Below, one piece after another: positions 5,722 to 13,090 of a stretch of DNA of 14,398 nucleotides. The position numbers and the translations under genes are program-made. The stretch's first letter is position 1, and every line of letters begins with the position of its first letter. Under the pieces are notes generated by a model, which searched no databases, had not been told where the DNA came from, and worked only from the letters and a program-made list of their open reading frames with translations. This stretch comes from DASPTB01 sp035623615 (GTDB lineage: Bacteria; Actinomycetota; UBA4738): positions 1 to 14,398 of the forward strand of contig DASPTB010000138.1 in assembly GCA_035623615.1 (NCBI GenBank). The letters run 5' to 3'.

Positions 5722-6759
5722 ATGGCCGCACCCATGAGCGAGCCCTCTCCACCGCGGCCCGCCCCCGCGCGCTCCCAGCCCGCCCTGTCGGTGAAGGGAC
5801 TGGTCAAGCACTTCGAAGCGACACGCGCAGTGGACGGCGTCGATCTCCGGGTCGAGCCCGGCGAGATCCGCGGCCTGCTCGGTCCCAATGGAGCCGGCAA
5901 GACGACCTTGATGCGCATGCTCTTCGGCCTCGTGCAGCCCGACCGCGGCACCGTCGCGTTGCGGGGAAAGAAATGGGATCCGACCGTTTCCCCGATGGTG
6001 CAGGGCGTCGCGGGGTTCGTCGAGGCGCCCTCGCTGTATCCGTATCTGTCGGGCCGGAAGAACCTTGAGCTGCTGGCGGAGCTCGACGGCGGTGTGCCCG
6101 AGGGTCGCGTCGACGAGGTCCTCGAGCTGGTTCGGCTGACGAAGATGGCCGGACGGCGCGCCGGGCAGTACTCCTCGGGAATGCGGCAGCGGTTGGGACT
6201 CGCGGCCGTGCTGCTCTACGTGCCTCACCTGCTCGTCCTGGACGAGCCCTCGATCGGGCTCGACCCCGTGGGCGCACGCGACATCCGGGCCCTGGTGCGG
6301 AGCCTCGCCCTCGACGGCACCGCCGTGTTGTTCAGCAGCCACAACGTGGTCGAGGTCGAAGACCTCTGCCACACCGTCACGATCATGACCGCGGGCAAGG
6401 TCGTGTGGGACGGGACCCTGAAGCGGCTGCGAGAGGAGGCCCCCGCACCCGCCCACGTGCTGTGGACGAGTGATGACGACCGCGCGGCCGCGCTCGCCGA
6501 GCGAGGCCACACGCTCAGCGCGCTGCGCGGTACGAGCGGCGGGATCACGCTCAAGGCCGAGACGCCGGCGCTCGATGAGTTCGTCATCGCGCTCGGCCGC
6601 GAGGGCATCGCCGTGCGACGGCTCGAGCTGCTGATGAGTCCGCTCGAGTCGATGTTCTTCGAGCTGACCGGCGCCCGGAGTTCCGCAGACCCCTCAGAGG
6701 AGGCTGAGTCCGAACCGGCAGGTGCTCCCGACGGGCGGAGTCTGGAGGTGTCGCCGTGA
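5722..6759 (+). CDS. ABC transporter ATPase (CcmA-type multidrug/lantibiotic class)
   Basis: This is the ATP-hydrolysing subunit for the permease encoded directly downstream. The 345-residue product has Walker A GPNGAGKT (54-61), signature YSSGMRQRL (150-158), Walker B LLVLDEP (170-176) and switch His207. In the Q-loop region the sequence reads FVEAPSLYPYLSGRKNL, with Glu101 in place of Gln; this E-x-P form is typical of the bacitracin/lantibiotic-type ATPases. About 100 further residues follow the ATPase core and end in an acidic, Pro-rich tail. The start is uncertain: ATG at 5722 or at 5734 (MSEPSPP), neither with a clear ribosome binding site. The TGA overlaps the GTG of the permease gene. 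Confidence 0.92.
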   Translation: MAAPMSEPSPPRPAPARSQPALSVKGLVKHFEATRAVDGVDLRVEPGEIRGLLGPNGAGKTTLMRMLFGLVQPDRGTVALRGKKWDPTVSPMVQGVAGFVEAPSLYPYLSGRKNLELLAELDGGVPEGRVDEVLELVRLTKMAGRRAGQYSSGMRQRLGLAAVLLYVPHLLVLDEPSIGLDPVGARDIRALVRSLALDGTAVLFSSHNVVEVEDLCHTVTIMTAGKVVWDGTLKRLREEAPAPAHVLWTSDDDRAAALAERGHTLSALRGTSGGITLKAETPALDEFVIALGREGIAVRRLELLMSPLESMFFELTGARSSADPSEEAESEPAGAPDGRSLEVSP

Positions 6760-8096
6760 GCGCGATCGCGGGCACCGTCGGCGCCCTCCCCGCGCAAGCT
6801 CGTCGCGGCGGCGGAGTGTGGAGCGTCTACCGCGTCGAGATGCGCAAGCTCAGCTCGCAGCTGCTCGTGCGCGTTGCGCTCGCCATCTGCGTGCTGGGCC
6901 CGGTCGTGTTCATCGCGATCATCAAGACGCAGCCGACGCTCCCCGCCGACACGCTCTTCGGCCGGTGGCTGCACACGTCGGGATTCGCGCTCCCGTTCGT
7001 GATGCTCGGTTTCGCGAGCGAGGCGGGTTTCCTCGTCCTGGTGAGCGTCGTGGCGGGCGACATGTTCGCGTCGGAAGATCGGTATGGGACGTGGCAGACG
7101 GTGCTGACGCGCGGATGCCGGCGGCAGGACGTGTTCGTGGGCAAGACGCTCGTCGCGGCAACGTACTCTCTCTTGGTCGTTCTCCTGCTTGCGGTCAGCA
7201 GCCTCGTCGCCGGGCTCCTGTTCGTCGGGTCCCAGCCCGTCATCGGCCTCGCCGGCGAGATGATGCAGCCCGACCGGGCGTTCTGGATGACGTTGCTGAG
7301 CTGGTCGACCGCGATCCTGCCGGTCCTCGCGTTCACGTGCCTCGGGCTGCTCTTCTCCATCGCGACCCGAAGCGGGATCATCGGCATGCTCGCGCCCGTC
7401 GTCATCGGCGGCATGATGGAGCTGTTCTCCATCCTCGGCTTCCGGACGCTCATGCTCACGACCGCGTTCGACGCCTGGCACGCCCTGCTCATCCGCAGTG
7501 CCGACCCGGGGCCGTTCGTGCAGGGCTCGATCGTGTCCATCGCGTACATCGCGTTCTGCTTGATGTTCGGATGGCATCTGGTGCGCCGGCGGGACTTCGC
7601 GGGATCGGTCCCCGCCGCGCGCCGGGGCGACCGGAGCGCGCGCATCCGCGTGGGCGTCATCGCAATCGCCGCCGTGCTCGTCCTCGGCGCGGCGAGCTAC
7701 CGCCCGAGCCCGATCGACTCGAGCAGCTTGCAGTACACGGTGACGTCGACGTTCGAGAACCTCGTGCGGGTCAAGCAACAGCTCGTCGACGGCCCGGTGG
7801 TCATCAAGGGAAAGACGTTCGCTCCCGGCGCCCCGATCCATCTGCGGCGGAGCTGCGTCCGAGGCGGACAGGAGGGGCCGAGCCGGGGACCCGGAAACGA
7901 CTGGGTGTGCACGCTGGAGAGCGGCCCGCTGGGAAATCCTTACCACATCGAGATCGACGTCGACGCGAAGGCCAACGGGTGCTTCACCGCGAGCATGGAC
8001 TCGTTGCTCGTCGGTCCGCTGACGATCTACAACTACCTGGGACACACGGCCGTCAATCCGCTGTACGAGTTCGACGGCTGCGTCGACACGCCGTAG
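6756..8096 (+). CDS. ABC-2 type permease with extra C-terminal cysteine domain
   Basis: The 446-residue product is the membrane partner of the upstream ATPase. Seven hydrophobic segments are visible, near 38-57, 77-101, 133-158, 178-202, 207-226, 256-274 and 298-314. The block GDMFASEDRYGTWQTVLTRGCRR (101-123) is the usual ABC-2 cytoplasmic loop. After the seventh segment there is a soluble domain of about 130 residues (315-446) rich in beta-strand sequence, with Cys367, Cys385, Cys409 and Cys442. With the N-terminus inside, seven helices put this domain outside, where two disulfides could form. Most ABC-2 permeases end soon after their last helix. The GTG start overlaps the ATPase stop (GTGA), with GGAGG at 6744-6748. 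The substrate is unknown. Confidence 0.85.
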   Translation: MSAIAGTVGALPAQARRGGGVWSVYRVEMRKLSSQLLVRVALAICVLGPVVFIAIIKTQPTLPADTLFGRWLHTSGFALPFVMLGFASEAGFLVLVSVVAGDMFASEDRYGTWQTVLTRGCRRQDVFVGKTLVAATYSLLVVLLLAVSSLVAGLLFVGSQPVIGLAGEMMQPDRAFWMTLLSWSTAILPVLAFTCLGLLFSIATRSGIIGMLAPVVIGGMMELFSILGFRTLMLTTAFDAWHALLIRSADPGPFVQGSIVSIAYIAFCLMFGWHLVRRRDFAGSVPAARRGDRSARIRVGVIAIAAVLVLGAASYRPSPIDSSSLQYTVTSTFENLVRVKQQLVDGPVVIKGKTFAPGAPIHLRRSCVRGGQEGPSRGPGNDWVCTLESGPLGNPYHIEIDVDAKANGCFTASMDSLLVGPLTIYNYLGHTAVNPLYEFDGCVDTP

Positions 8097-8148
8097 TCGA
8101 CCCGCATTCCGCGCCGCAGCACTCGGCGGTCGCTCCTTCGCCGTGTAT

Positions 8149-8154
8149 TAAGGT
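8149..8154 (+). promoter_or_regulatory. Candidate -10 for the pca operon, leaderless spacing
   Basis: TAAGGT (within TATTAAGGT, 8146-8154) ends six bases before the GTG of pcaH, the same spacing as at the RHH gene. No Shine-Dalgarno site is present, so the pcaH message may be leaderless. No good -35 is visible, which might mean that an activator is needed. The 64-bp gap to the permease gene holds nothing else recognisable. Confidence 0.4.
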
Positions 8155-8160
8155 AGCGGC

Positions 8161-8877
8161 GTGTCCCACGAGGCGACGGCGGACAACGTTCGCGATGCGC
8201 ACATCGACCCCCCGTACCTGTATCCCGACTACGTGTCGACACGGCTGCGCGCACCGCTGCAACCGCTCGTCGCGCTGCCGAGCCGTCTGACCGAGCTGTC
8301 CGGGCCGGTCTTCGGAGGGTCGCGAGTCGGGGAGCTCGACAACGACCTGACGGCGCAGCACGAAGGCGAGTCGCTGGGGCAGCGCATCATCGTGCACGGC
8401 CGGCTGCTGGGACCCGAAGGCAAGCCGGTGCGCCGGTCGCTCGTCGAGGTGTGGCAGGCGAACGCCGCCGGCAGGTACCGGCACGACGTCGACCAGCACC
8501 CCGCGCCTCTCGACCCCAACTTCTCGGGTGCGGGCCGGTGCGCCACCGATGACGAGGGCCGGTTCCGGTTCATCACGATCAAGCCCGGCGCGTACCCGTG
8601 GAAGAACCACGCGAACGCGTGGCGGCCGGCGCACGTGCACTTCTCGCTGTTCGGCCGGAACTTCACGCAGCGCCTCATCACCCAGATGTACTTTCCCGAC
8701 GATCCGCTGTTCGACCAGGACCCCATCTTCAACTCGATCCCCGACCCGAAGGTGCGAGAGCGGCTGATCTCGCGATTCGATCTCGAGCACACCGTTCCCG
8801 AATGGGCGCTCGCCTTCGAGTTCGACATCGTGCTCGGGGGCCGCGACGCCACGCCGCTCGACGAGGACGACGCGTGA
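8161..8877 (+). CDS. pcaH: Protocatechuate 3,4-dioxygenase beta subunit
   Basis: With the alpha subunit this enzyme opens the protocatechuate ring between the two hydroxyl groups, using O2 and a non-haem Fe(III), to give 3-carboxy-cis,cis-muconate. The 238-residue product shows the four iron ligands of the family: Tyr106 (AGRYRHD), Tyr145 (PGAYPWKN), His158 and His160 (RPAHVHFSLFG). The N-terminal block PPYLYPDYVSTRLRAP (17-32) and LVEVWQANAAGRY are typical of PcaH. The start is GTG at 8161, giving the usual length. It is the first gene of pcaHGBDC, and its stop overlaps the GTG of pcaG (GTGA). Confidence 0.96.
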   Translation: MSHEATADNVRDAHIDPPYLYPDYVSTRLRAPLQPLVALPSRLTELSGPVFGGSRVGELDNDLTAQHEGESLGQRIIVHGRLLGPEGKPVRRSLVEVWQANAAGRYRHDVDQHPAPLDPNFSGAGRCATDDEGRFRFITIKPGAYPWKNHANAWRPAHVHFSLFGRNFTQRLITQMYFPDDPLFDQDPIFNSIPDPKVRERLISRFDLEHTVPEWALAFEFDIVLGGRDATPLDEDDA

Positions 8878-9428
8878 GCGCGGGCCGGACCCCGTCGCAG
8901 ACGGTCGGGCCCTTCTTCGCGATCGGCCTCCCGTGGGCGGAGGGCCCGTACGTCGTGCCGGAAGGGACGCCCGGCGCGATCTGGCTGCGCGGCACCGTGT
9001 ACGACGGGGCCGGCGAGCCCGTGCCCGACGCGCTGATCGAGACGTGGCAGGCGGGGCCCGACGGGCGCTTCTCCGATCCGAGGAACCCGGGCGACGAGCG
9101 CGAGGGCTTCCGCGGCTTCGGGCGAGCGTCGGCGGAGCCCGCCGGCGAGTTCGCGATCCTTACCGTCAAGCCCGGCAGCGTGGCGGCGGCGGACGGCCGG
9201 TACGAGGCCCCCCACATCGATGTGTCGGTCTTCGCGCGGGGCCTGCTGAAGCACGTCATCACACGCGTCTACTTCGCGGACGAGGAGGCGGCCAACGCTG
9301 CCGATCCGGTGCTGTCGTCGATCGACCCCGCTCGGCGAACGACCCTGATCGCCATTCCCGCCGACGACGGCTACGCGTTCGACGTTCGGCTCCAGGGGGC
9401 TGGTGAGACCGTCTTCTTCCATGTCTGA
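8874..9428 (+). CDS. pcaG: Protocatechuate 3,4-dioxygenase alpha subunit
   Basis: This is the partner of PcaH in the ring-opening dioxygenase; the alpha subunit completes the active-site pocket but lacks the iron ligands. The 184-residue product, slightly short for the family, starts MSAGRTPSQTVGPFFAIGL, where TPSQTVGPFF is the PcaG N-terminal hallmark. LIETWQAGPDGRF (54-66) aligns with the beta-subunit block that carries the first iron Tyr, here replaced by Phe66, and HIDVSVFARG (114-123) replaces HVHFSLFG, keeping only one His. This is as expected for an alpha subunit. The GTG start overlaps the pcaH stop, and the end overlaps the pcaB start by 8 bases. Confidence 0.95.
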   Translation: MSAGRTPSQTVGPFFAIGLPWAEGPYVVPEGTPGAIWLRGTVYDGAGEPVPDALIETWQAGPDGRFSDPRNPGDEREGFRGFGRASAEPAGEFAILTVKPGSVAAADGRYEAPHIDVSVFARGLLKHVITRVYFADEEAANAADPVLSSIDPARRTTLIAIPADDGYAFDVRLQGAGETVFFHV

Positions 9429-10782
9429 CACCGCGCCGGAAGGGCTCTTCGACGGCGTCCTCTCCCGAGGAGGAGTTCGCGAGGCGGTCGACGACCGGGC
9501 GTGGCTCCAGGCCATGCTCGAGGTCGAGGCGGCGATCGCCCGGGCCGAGGCCCGAGCGGGAGTCGTTCCCCCGGCGGCCGCCGAAGCGATCGAGCGGGCG
9601 TGCGACGCGGGCGCGTTCGACGTTGCGGCCATCGGGGCGGCCGCGGCCCAGGGGGGAAATCCCGTCATCCCGCTGGTCCTCGAGTTGACGCGCGCCGTCG
9701 GCGGCGAGGAGGCGTTCCACGTCCACCGTGGCGCGACGAGTCAGGACGTTCTCGACACCGCCGCGATGCTCGTCGCGAGCCGGGCACTCGAGCCCATGCT
9801 CGCCGACCTCGCGGCGGCTTCCGACGCATGCGCAGAGTTCGCCGCCGCCCACCGCGCCACGCTGATGGCGGGGCGGACGCTTCTGCAGCACGCGCTCCCG
9901 ACGACGTTCGGTCTGAAGGCCGCCGGCTGGATGGACGCGCTCGACCGTGCTCGCGCTCGCCTGACCGAGGTGCGGTCGTCCGGCCTCGCGGTGCAATTCG
10001 GCGGCGCCGCCGGGACGCTTGCCTCGCTCGGGACGGACGGCGTCGCGATCGTAGGGTTCCTCGCGGACGAGCTCGGTCTCGCGACGCCGGACATCCCGTG
10101 GCACACCGACCGCACGCGCATCGCGGATCTCGCCGGGGCGCTTGGCGCCGCCGCTGGGGTGGTGGCGAAGGTCGGGGGCGACGTGGTGCTGCTGGCGCAG
10201 ACCGAGGTGGGCGAGGTGCGCGAGGGATTGCCCGGCCGCGGCGGCTCCTCGACGATGCCCCAGAAGCGCAATCCGATCGCCGCCGTCTCCGCAGTCGCGT
10301 GCGGGCGGCAGGCGCCCGGTCTCGTCTCGACGCTGCTGTCGTCGATGCAGCAGGAGCACGAGCGGGCGGCAGGAGCGTGGCACGCCGAGTGGCGCCCTCT
10401 CTCCAACCTGCTGCGCTCCACAGGCTCGGCGGCTGCTTGGCTCCGGGACTGCCTGGATCATCTCGAGGTCGACGCGGCACGGATGCGGGTGAACCTCGAC
10501 CTCACGGACGGCTTGTTGCTGGCCGAGCGCGTCTCGGGCGCGCTTGCCGAGACGCTCGGGCGCATTGCCGCGCACGAGACCGTCGAGGCCGCGGCCGGTC
10601 GTGCGGTCTCGGAGGGGCGCCCGTTCGCCGAGGTCCTCGCCTCGACGCCGGAGGTGAGCGAGCACCTCGACGCTGCGAAGATCGGGGTGCTCCTCGACCC
10701 CGCCGGCTACCTGGGGAGCGCGGACGCCTTTGTGGGTCGCGCGCTCGAACGGCACGCCTCGATCGGCGGGGGCTCGCCGTGA
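9421..10782 (+). CDS. pcaB: 3-carboxy-cis,cis-muconate cycloisomerase
   Basis: This enzyme closes 3-carboxymuconate to 4-carboxymuconolactone, the second step after protocatechuate. The 453-residue product belongs to the fumarase/aspartase superfamily: it has HRGATSQD (102-109), which supplies catalytic residues, and the family signature GSSTMPQKRNP (275-285) on the flexible loop with the catalytic Ser. Length and the LFDGVLSRGGVREAV start fit PcaB. I chose ATG at 9421, which overlaps the end of pcaG by 8 bases; an in-frame GTG at 9403 would add six residues that show no homology. The stop overlaps the GTG of pcaD. Confidence 0.94.
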   Translation: MSDTAPEGLFDGVLSRGGVREAVDDRAWLQAMLEVEAAIARAEARAGVVPPAAAEAIERACDAGAFDVAAIGAAAAQGGNPVIPLVLELTRAVGGEEAFHVHRGATSQDVLDTAAMLVASRALEPMLADLAAASDACAEFAAAHRATLMAGRTLLQHALPTTFGLKAAGWMDALDRARARLTEVRSSGLAVQFGGAAGTLASLGTDGVAIVGFLADELGLATPDIPWHTDRTRIADLAGALGAAAGVVAKVGGDVVLLAQTEVGEVREGLPGRGGSSTMPQKRNPIAAVSAVACGRQAPGLVSTLLSSMQQEHERAAGAWHAEWRPLSNLLRSTGSAAAWLRDCLDHLEVDAARMRVNLDLTDGLLLAERVSGALAETLGRIAAHETVEAAAGRAVSEGRPFAEVLASTPEVSEHLDAAKIGVLLDPAGYLGSADAFVGRALERHASIGGGSP

Positions 10783-11567
10783 GCGCCGTTCCCGTCCACC
10801 ACGTCGAGGAGGGCTCCGCCGGCGCCCCCGCCGTCCTGCTCTCGAACTCCCTCGGAAGCACGCTGCCGATGTGGGACGAGCAGGCCGCGGCGCTCGCAGG
10901 GCGCTTCCGTGTGATCCGATACGACCATCGCGGGCACGGCAAGTCGCCGGTGCCCCCGGGCCCCTACGAGCTGGCCGATCTCGGTGAAGACGTCATCGCG
11001 TTGCTCGACCGTCTCGGCGTCGAGCGCGCGCACGTCTGCGGCGCCTCGCTCGGCGGTCAAGTCGCGATGTGGCTCGGCGCCAACAAGCCCGGCAGGGTCG
11101 CGAGCCTCGTGCTGTGCGGGACCTCCGCGTGGTTCGGACCGGCGGATCCGTGGATGGAGCGTGCCGCGACGGTTCGCGCACAGGGGACGGAGGCGGTCGC
11201 CGACGCGGTCGTCGCGAGGTGGGTGACGCCGCTGTTCGCAGAGCGAAACGCTTCGGTCGTCGAGCGGATGCGAACGATGATCGCGTCGACGCCGCGCGAG
11301 GGGTACGCTGCCTGCTGCGAGGTCGTCGGGCGGACTGACCTTCGTCCCGACCTCGCCGCGATCCGAGCCCCCACGCTGATCGTCGCGGGCGCGGAGGATC
11401 CCGCCGTCTCTTCGGAGATGGTCGAGACGCTGGCGAAGGGAATCGCAGGCAGCCGGGTCGAGGTGCTCGATCCCGCGGCGCACCTCGCGAACGTCGAGCG
11501 GCCCGCCGAGGTGAGCCGGCTCATCGAGGAACACGTGAACGGTGTCGTGGAGGAGGAGACGTCATGA
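10779..11567 (+). CDS. pcaD: 3-oxoadipate enol-lactonase
   Basis: This alpha/beta-hydrolase opens beta-ketoadipate enol-lactone to beta-ketoadipate. The 262-residue product has the nucleophile Ser90 in GASLGG (88-93), the acid Asp207 (AGAEDPA) and the base His235 (PAAHLANVE). The N-terminal LSNSLGSTLPMWDEQ (21-35) and YDHRGHGKS (48-56) are typical of PcaD. The GTG start overlaps the pcaB stop. The stop overlaps the ATG of pcaC, so the two are separate, coupled genes rather than the fused pcaL seen in several actinobacteria. Confidence 0.93.
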   Translation: MSAVPVHHVEEGSAGAPAVLLSNSLGSTLPMWDEQAAALAGRFRVIRYDHRGHGKSPVPPGPYELADLGEDVIALLDRLGVERAHVCGASLGGQVAMWLGANKPGRVASLVLCGTSAWFGPADPWMERAATVRAQGTEAVADAVVARWVTPLFAERNASVVERMRTMIASTPREGYAACCEVVGRTDLRPDLAAIRAPTLIVAGAEDPAVSSEMVETLAKGIAGSRVEVLDPAAHLANVERPAEVSRLIEEHVNGVVEEETS

Positions 11568-11962
11568 CGAACGCCAACAGCGACGACGGCCTGCGGGTCC
11601 GTCGTGAGGTTCTCGGCGACGATCACGTGGAACGCGCGGCCGCGTCGACGACGGCGTTCTCCGCGCCGTTTCAGGACTTCGTGAATCATTCGGCGTGGGG
11701 CTCGGTGTGGAGCCGCGACGGCCTCGACCGACGGACGCGCTCGTGCGTCACGCTCGCGCTCCTCGCCGCCCTGCACTGCGAGAGCGAGATCCCCATGCAC
11801 GTGCGCGGTGCGCTTCGCAACGGTGTGTCGCCGACCGAGATCGCGGAGGTGCTCCTGCACACCGCCGTCTACGCGGGCGTCCCAGCGGCCAACGCCGCGT
11901 TCACCATCGCCCAGCAGACGCTCGCCGAAGAAGGCGTCGAGGACGCGACCCCGCCGGGCTGA
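11564..11962 (+). CDS. pcaC: 4-carboxymuconolactone decarboxylase
   Basis: This enzyme decarboxylates 4-carboxymuconolactone to the enol-lactone, the step between PcaB and PcaD. The 132-residue product contains the carboxymuconolactone-decarboxylase core: RSCVTLALLAALHCESEIPM (59-78), HVRGALRNGVSPTEIAEVLL and HTAVYAGVPAANAAF (99-113). GLRVRREVLGDDHVERA near the N-terminus is the PcaC lead-in. The ATG at 11564 overlaps the pcaD stop and has a strong GGAGGAGGAG site just upstream. It is the last gene of the operon. Confidence 0.95.
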   Translation: MTNANSDDGLRVRREVLGDDHVERAAASTTAFSAPFQDFVNHSAWGSVWSRDGLDRRTRSCVTLALLAALHCESEIPMHVRGALRNGVSPTEIAEVLLHTAVYAGVPAANAAFTIAQQTLAEEGVEDATPPG

Positions 11963-11976
11963 ACGCGGCGCCGCGT
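11963..11976. terminator. Perfect palindrome between convergent operons
   Basis: ACGCGGCGCCGCGT is a perfect 14-bp palindrome that begins at the base after the pcaC stop and fills most of the 18-bp gap to the stop of the MetE-like gene. As RNA it would fold into a 5-bp GC stem with a GCGC loop on either strand. No T-run follows on either side, so it may be a weak bidirectional terminator or a transcription-pausing site. Confidence 0.4.
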
Positions 11977-11980
11977 CCCC

Positions 11981-13090
11981 TCAGTCCCAGGCGTCGCGCG
12001 CGACGCGTCCCAGCAGCTCGAGCTTGGCCCGCTGGTCGTCGAACGACACCAGGTTCCCCGGAAGCGTGGACGCGAACCCGCACTGCGGACTCAGGGCGAG
12101 CCGCTCCATCGGCACGTACGTCGAGGCTTCGTCGATCCGTGCCTTGAGCTGGTCGGCGTCCTCCAGCTGCGGCTCCTTCGTCGTGATGAGGCCCAGCACC
12201 ACCGTCTTGCCCTCCGGGACGAACCGCAGCGGCGCGAACGTGCCGGCCCGGGGCGAGTCGTATTCGGCGAGAATCCGGTCGACCGCGAGGTCGTTGAACA
12301 ACTGCTCGGCGATCGCATCGTAGCCCCCCTCCACCGACCACATGCTCCGGTGGTTCCCGCGACACAGGTGCACGGCGAACGTGACGTCGGGAAAGCGTTC
12401 GATCAGCGCGTTGTCCGACGCGATCATGTCGCCCAGCCACGTCTCGACGTCCAGGCCGACGCGCCGCAGGTTCTCTCGCCCTTCCTCGCTCACAAGGTGC
12501 GTATAGCGCGGGCTGTCGAGCTGCACGTAGTTCGTCCCGGCGTCGACCACCTCGCCCACGACCCGAGTCATGATCTCCAGCGCCTCCTGCATGTACTCGC
12601 CCCGGTCCGGATAGACGCCGTCGGAGAAACCGGGAACCCACAGCACGCTCGCGTACGTCATCCCGGCGATGGTGGTCTTGGCCGGCGTGCGCGCGTGCTT
12701 GCGCACGAAGTCGAACTCCTCGAGCGGCAGGTTCCGCCGGTAGCCGAGCTTGTCGGTGACGGCCGGGAGCAGCGGCGGCGGCCCCGTCGCTTCCTTGCCG
12801 GCGCCGGCGCTGAACGGAACGGGAGCGGGTACCTCCGGGTTGTAGCCCGACAGGCTCTCGGTCAGGGGATCGAACCAGAACTTCCGGCGAACCTCGCCGT
12901 CGGTCAGCACGTCCACCGCGCAAGCTTCCTGCAAGGCGATCGCCTCCAGGGCCGCCCGGTCCTGCGCCTCGCGGAGCTCGTCCGCGGTGATCTGTCCGGC
13001 GCCGGCCGCCTCGACCGCCTCCTTGAGGTATTCGGGACGGAGGAGGCTGCCGACGACCTCGGCCCGGTACGGCAGCGGCGTCTTCGTCAC
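11981..13090 (-). CDS. Short MetE-like (cobalamin-independent methionine synthase family) protein
   Basis: The 369-residue product corresponds to the C-terminal catalytic half of MetE, as in YxjG/YxjH-like and core-MetE proteins. It starts MTKTPLPYRAEVVGSLLRPE, where VGSLLRP is typical of the short family. The zinc-site residues of MetE can be matched: His241 and Cys243 in AVHLCRGN, Glu276 in LAEYDSP and Cys337 in LSPQCGFAS. It lacks the N-terminal domain of full-length MetE, so folate-dependent methionine synthesis is doubtful. Relatives transfer methyl or other alkyl groups to thiols (core-MetE from methylcobalamin; epoxyalkane:CoM transferase). The GTG at 13088-13090 overlaps the pobA stop (GTGA) with GGGAG upstream, so it is probably cotranslated with pobA. 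Its part in aromatic catabolism is not known. Confidence 0.85.
   Translation of the reverse strand: MTKTPLPYRAEVVGSLLRPEYLKEAVEAAGAGQITADELREAQDRAALEAIALQEACAVDVLTDGEVRRKFWFDPLTESLSGYNPEVPAPVPFSAGAGKEATGPPPLLPAVTDKLGYRRNLPLEEFDFVRKHARTPAKTTIAGMTYASVLWVPGFSDGVYPDRGEYMQEALEIMTRVVGEVVDAGTNYVQLDSPRYTHLVSEEGRENLRRVGLDVETWLGDMIASDNALIERFPDVTFAVHLCRGNHRSMWSVEGGYDAIAEQLFNDLAVDRILAEYDSPRAGTFAPLRFVPEGKTVVLGLITTKEPQLEDADQLKARIDEASTYVPMERLALSPQCGFASTLPGNLVSFDDQRAKLELLGRVARDAWD

Noticed and set aside
6225..8045. 606-residue open frame antisense to the second ABC exporter
   Set aside because: Low-complexity Arg/His/Asp-rich translation, no ribosome binding site, and the opposite strand carries a well-supported ATPase and permease.
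11981..13090. Ordinary MetE methionine synthase
   Set aside because: Only the catalytic half is present, at about 370 residues against about 750 for full-length MetE, and the gene is coupled to pobA rather than to methionine genes.
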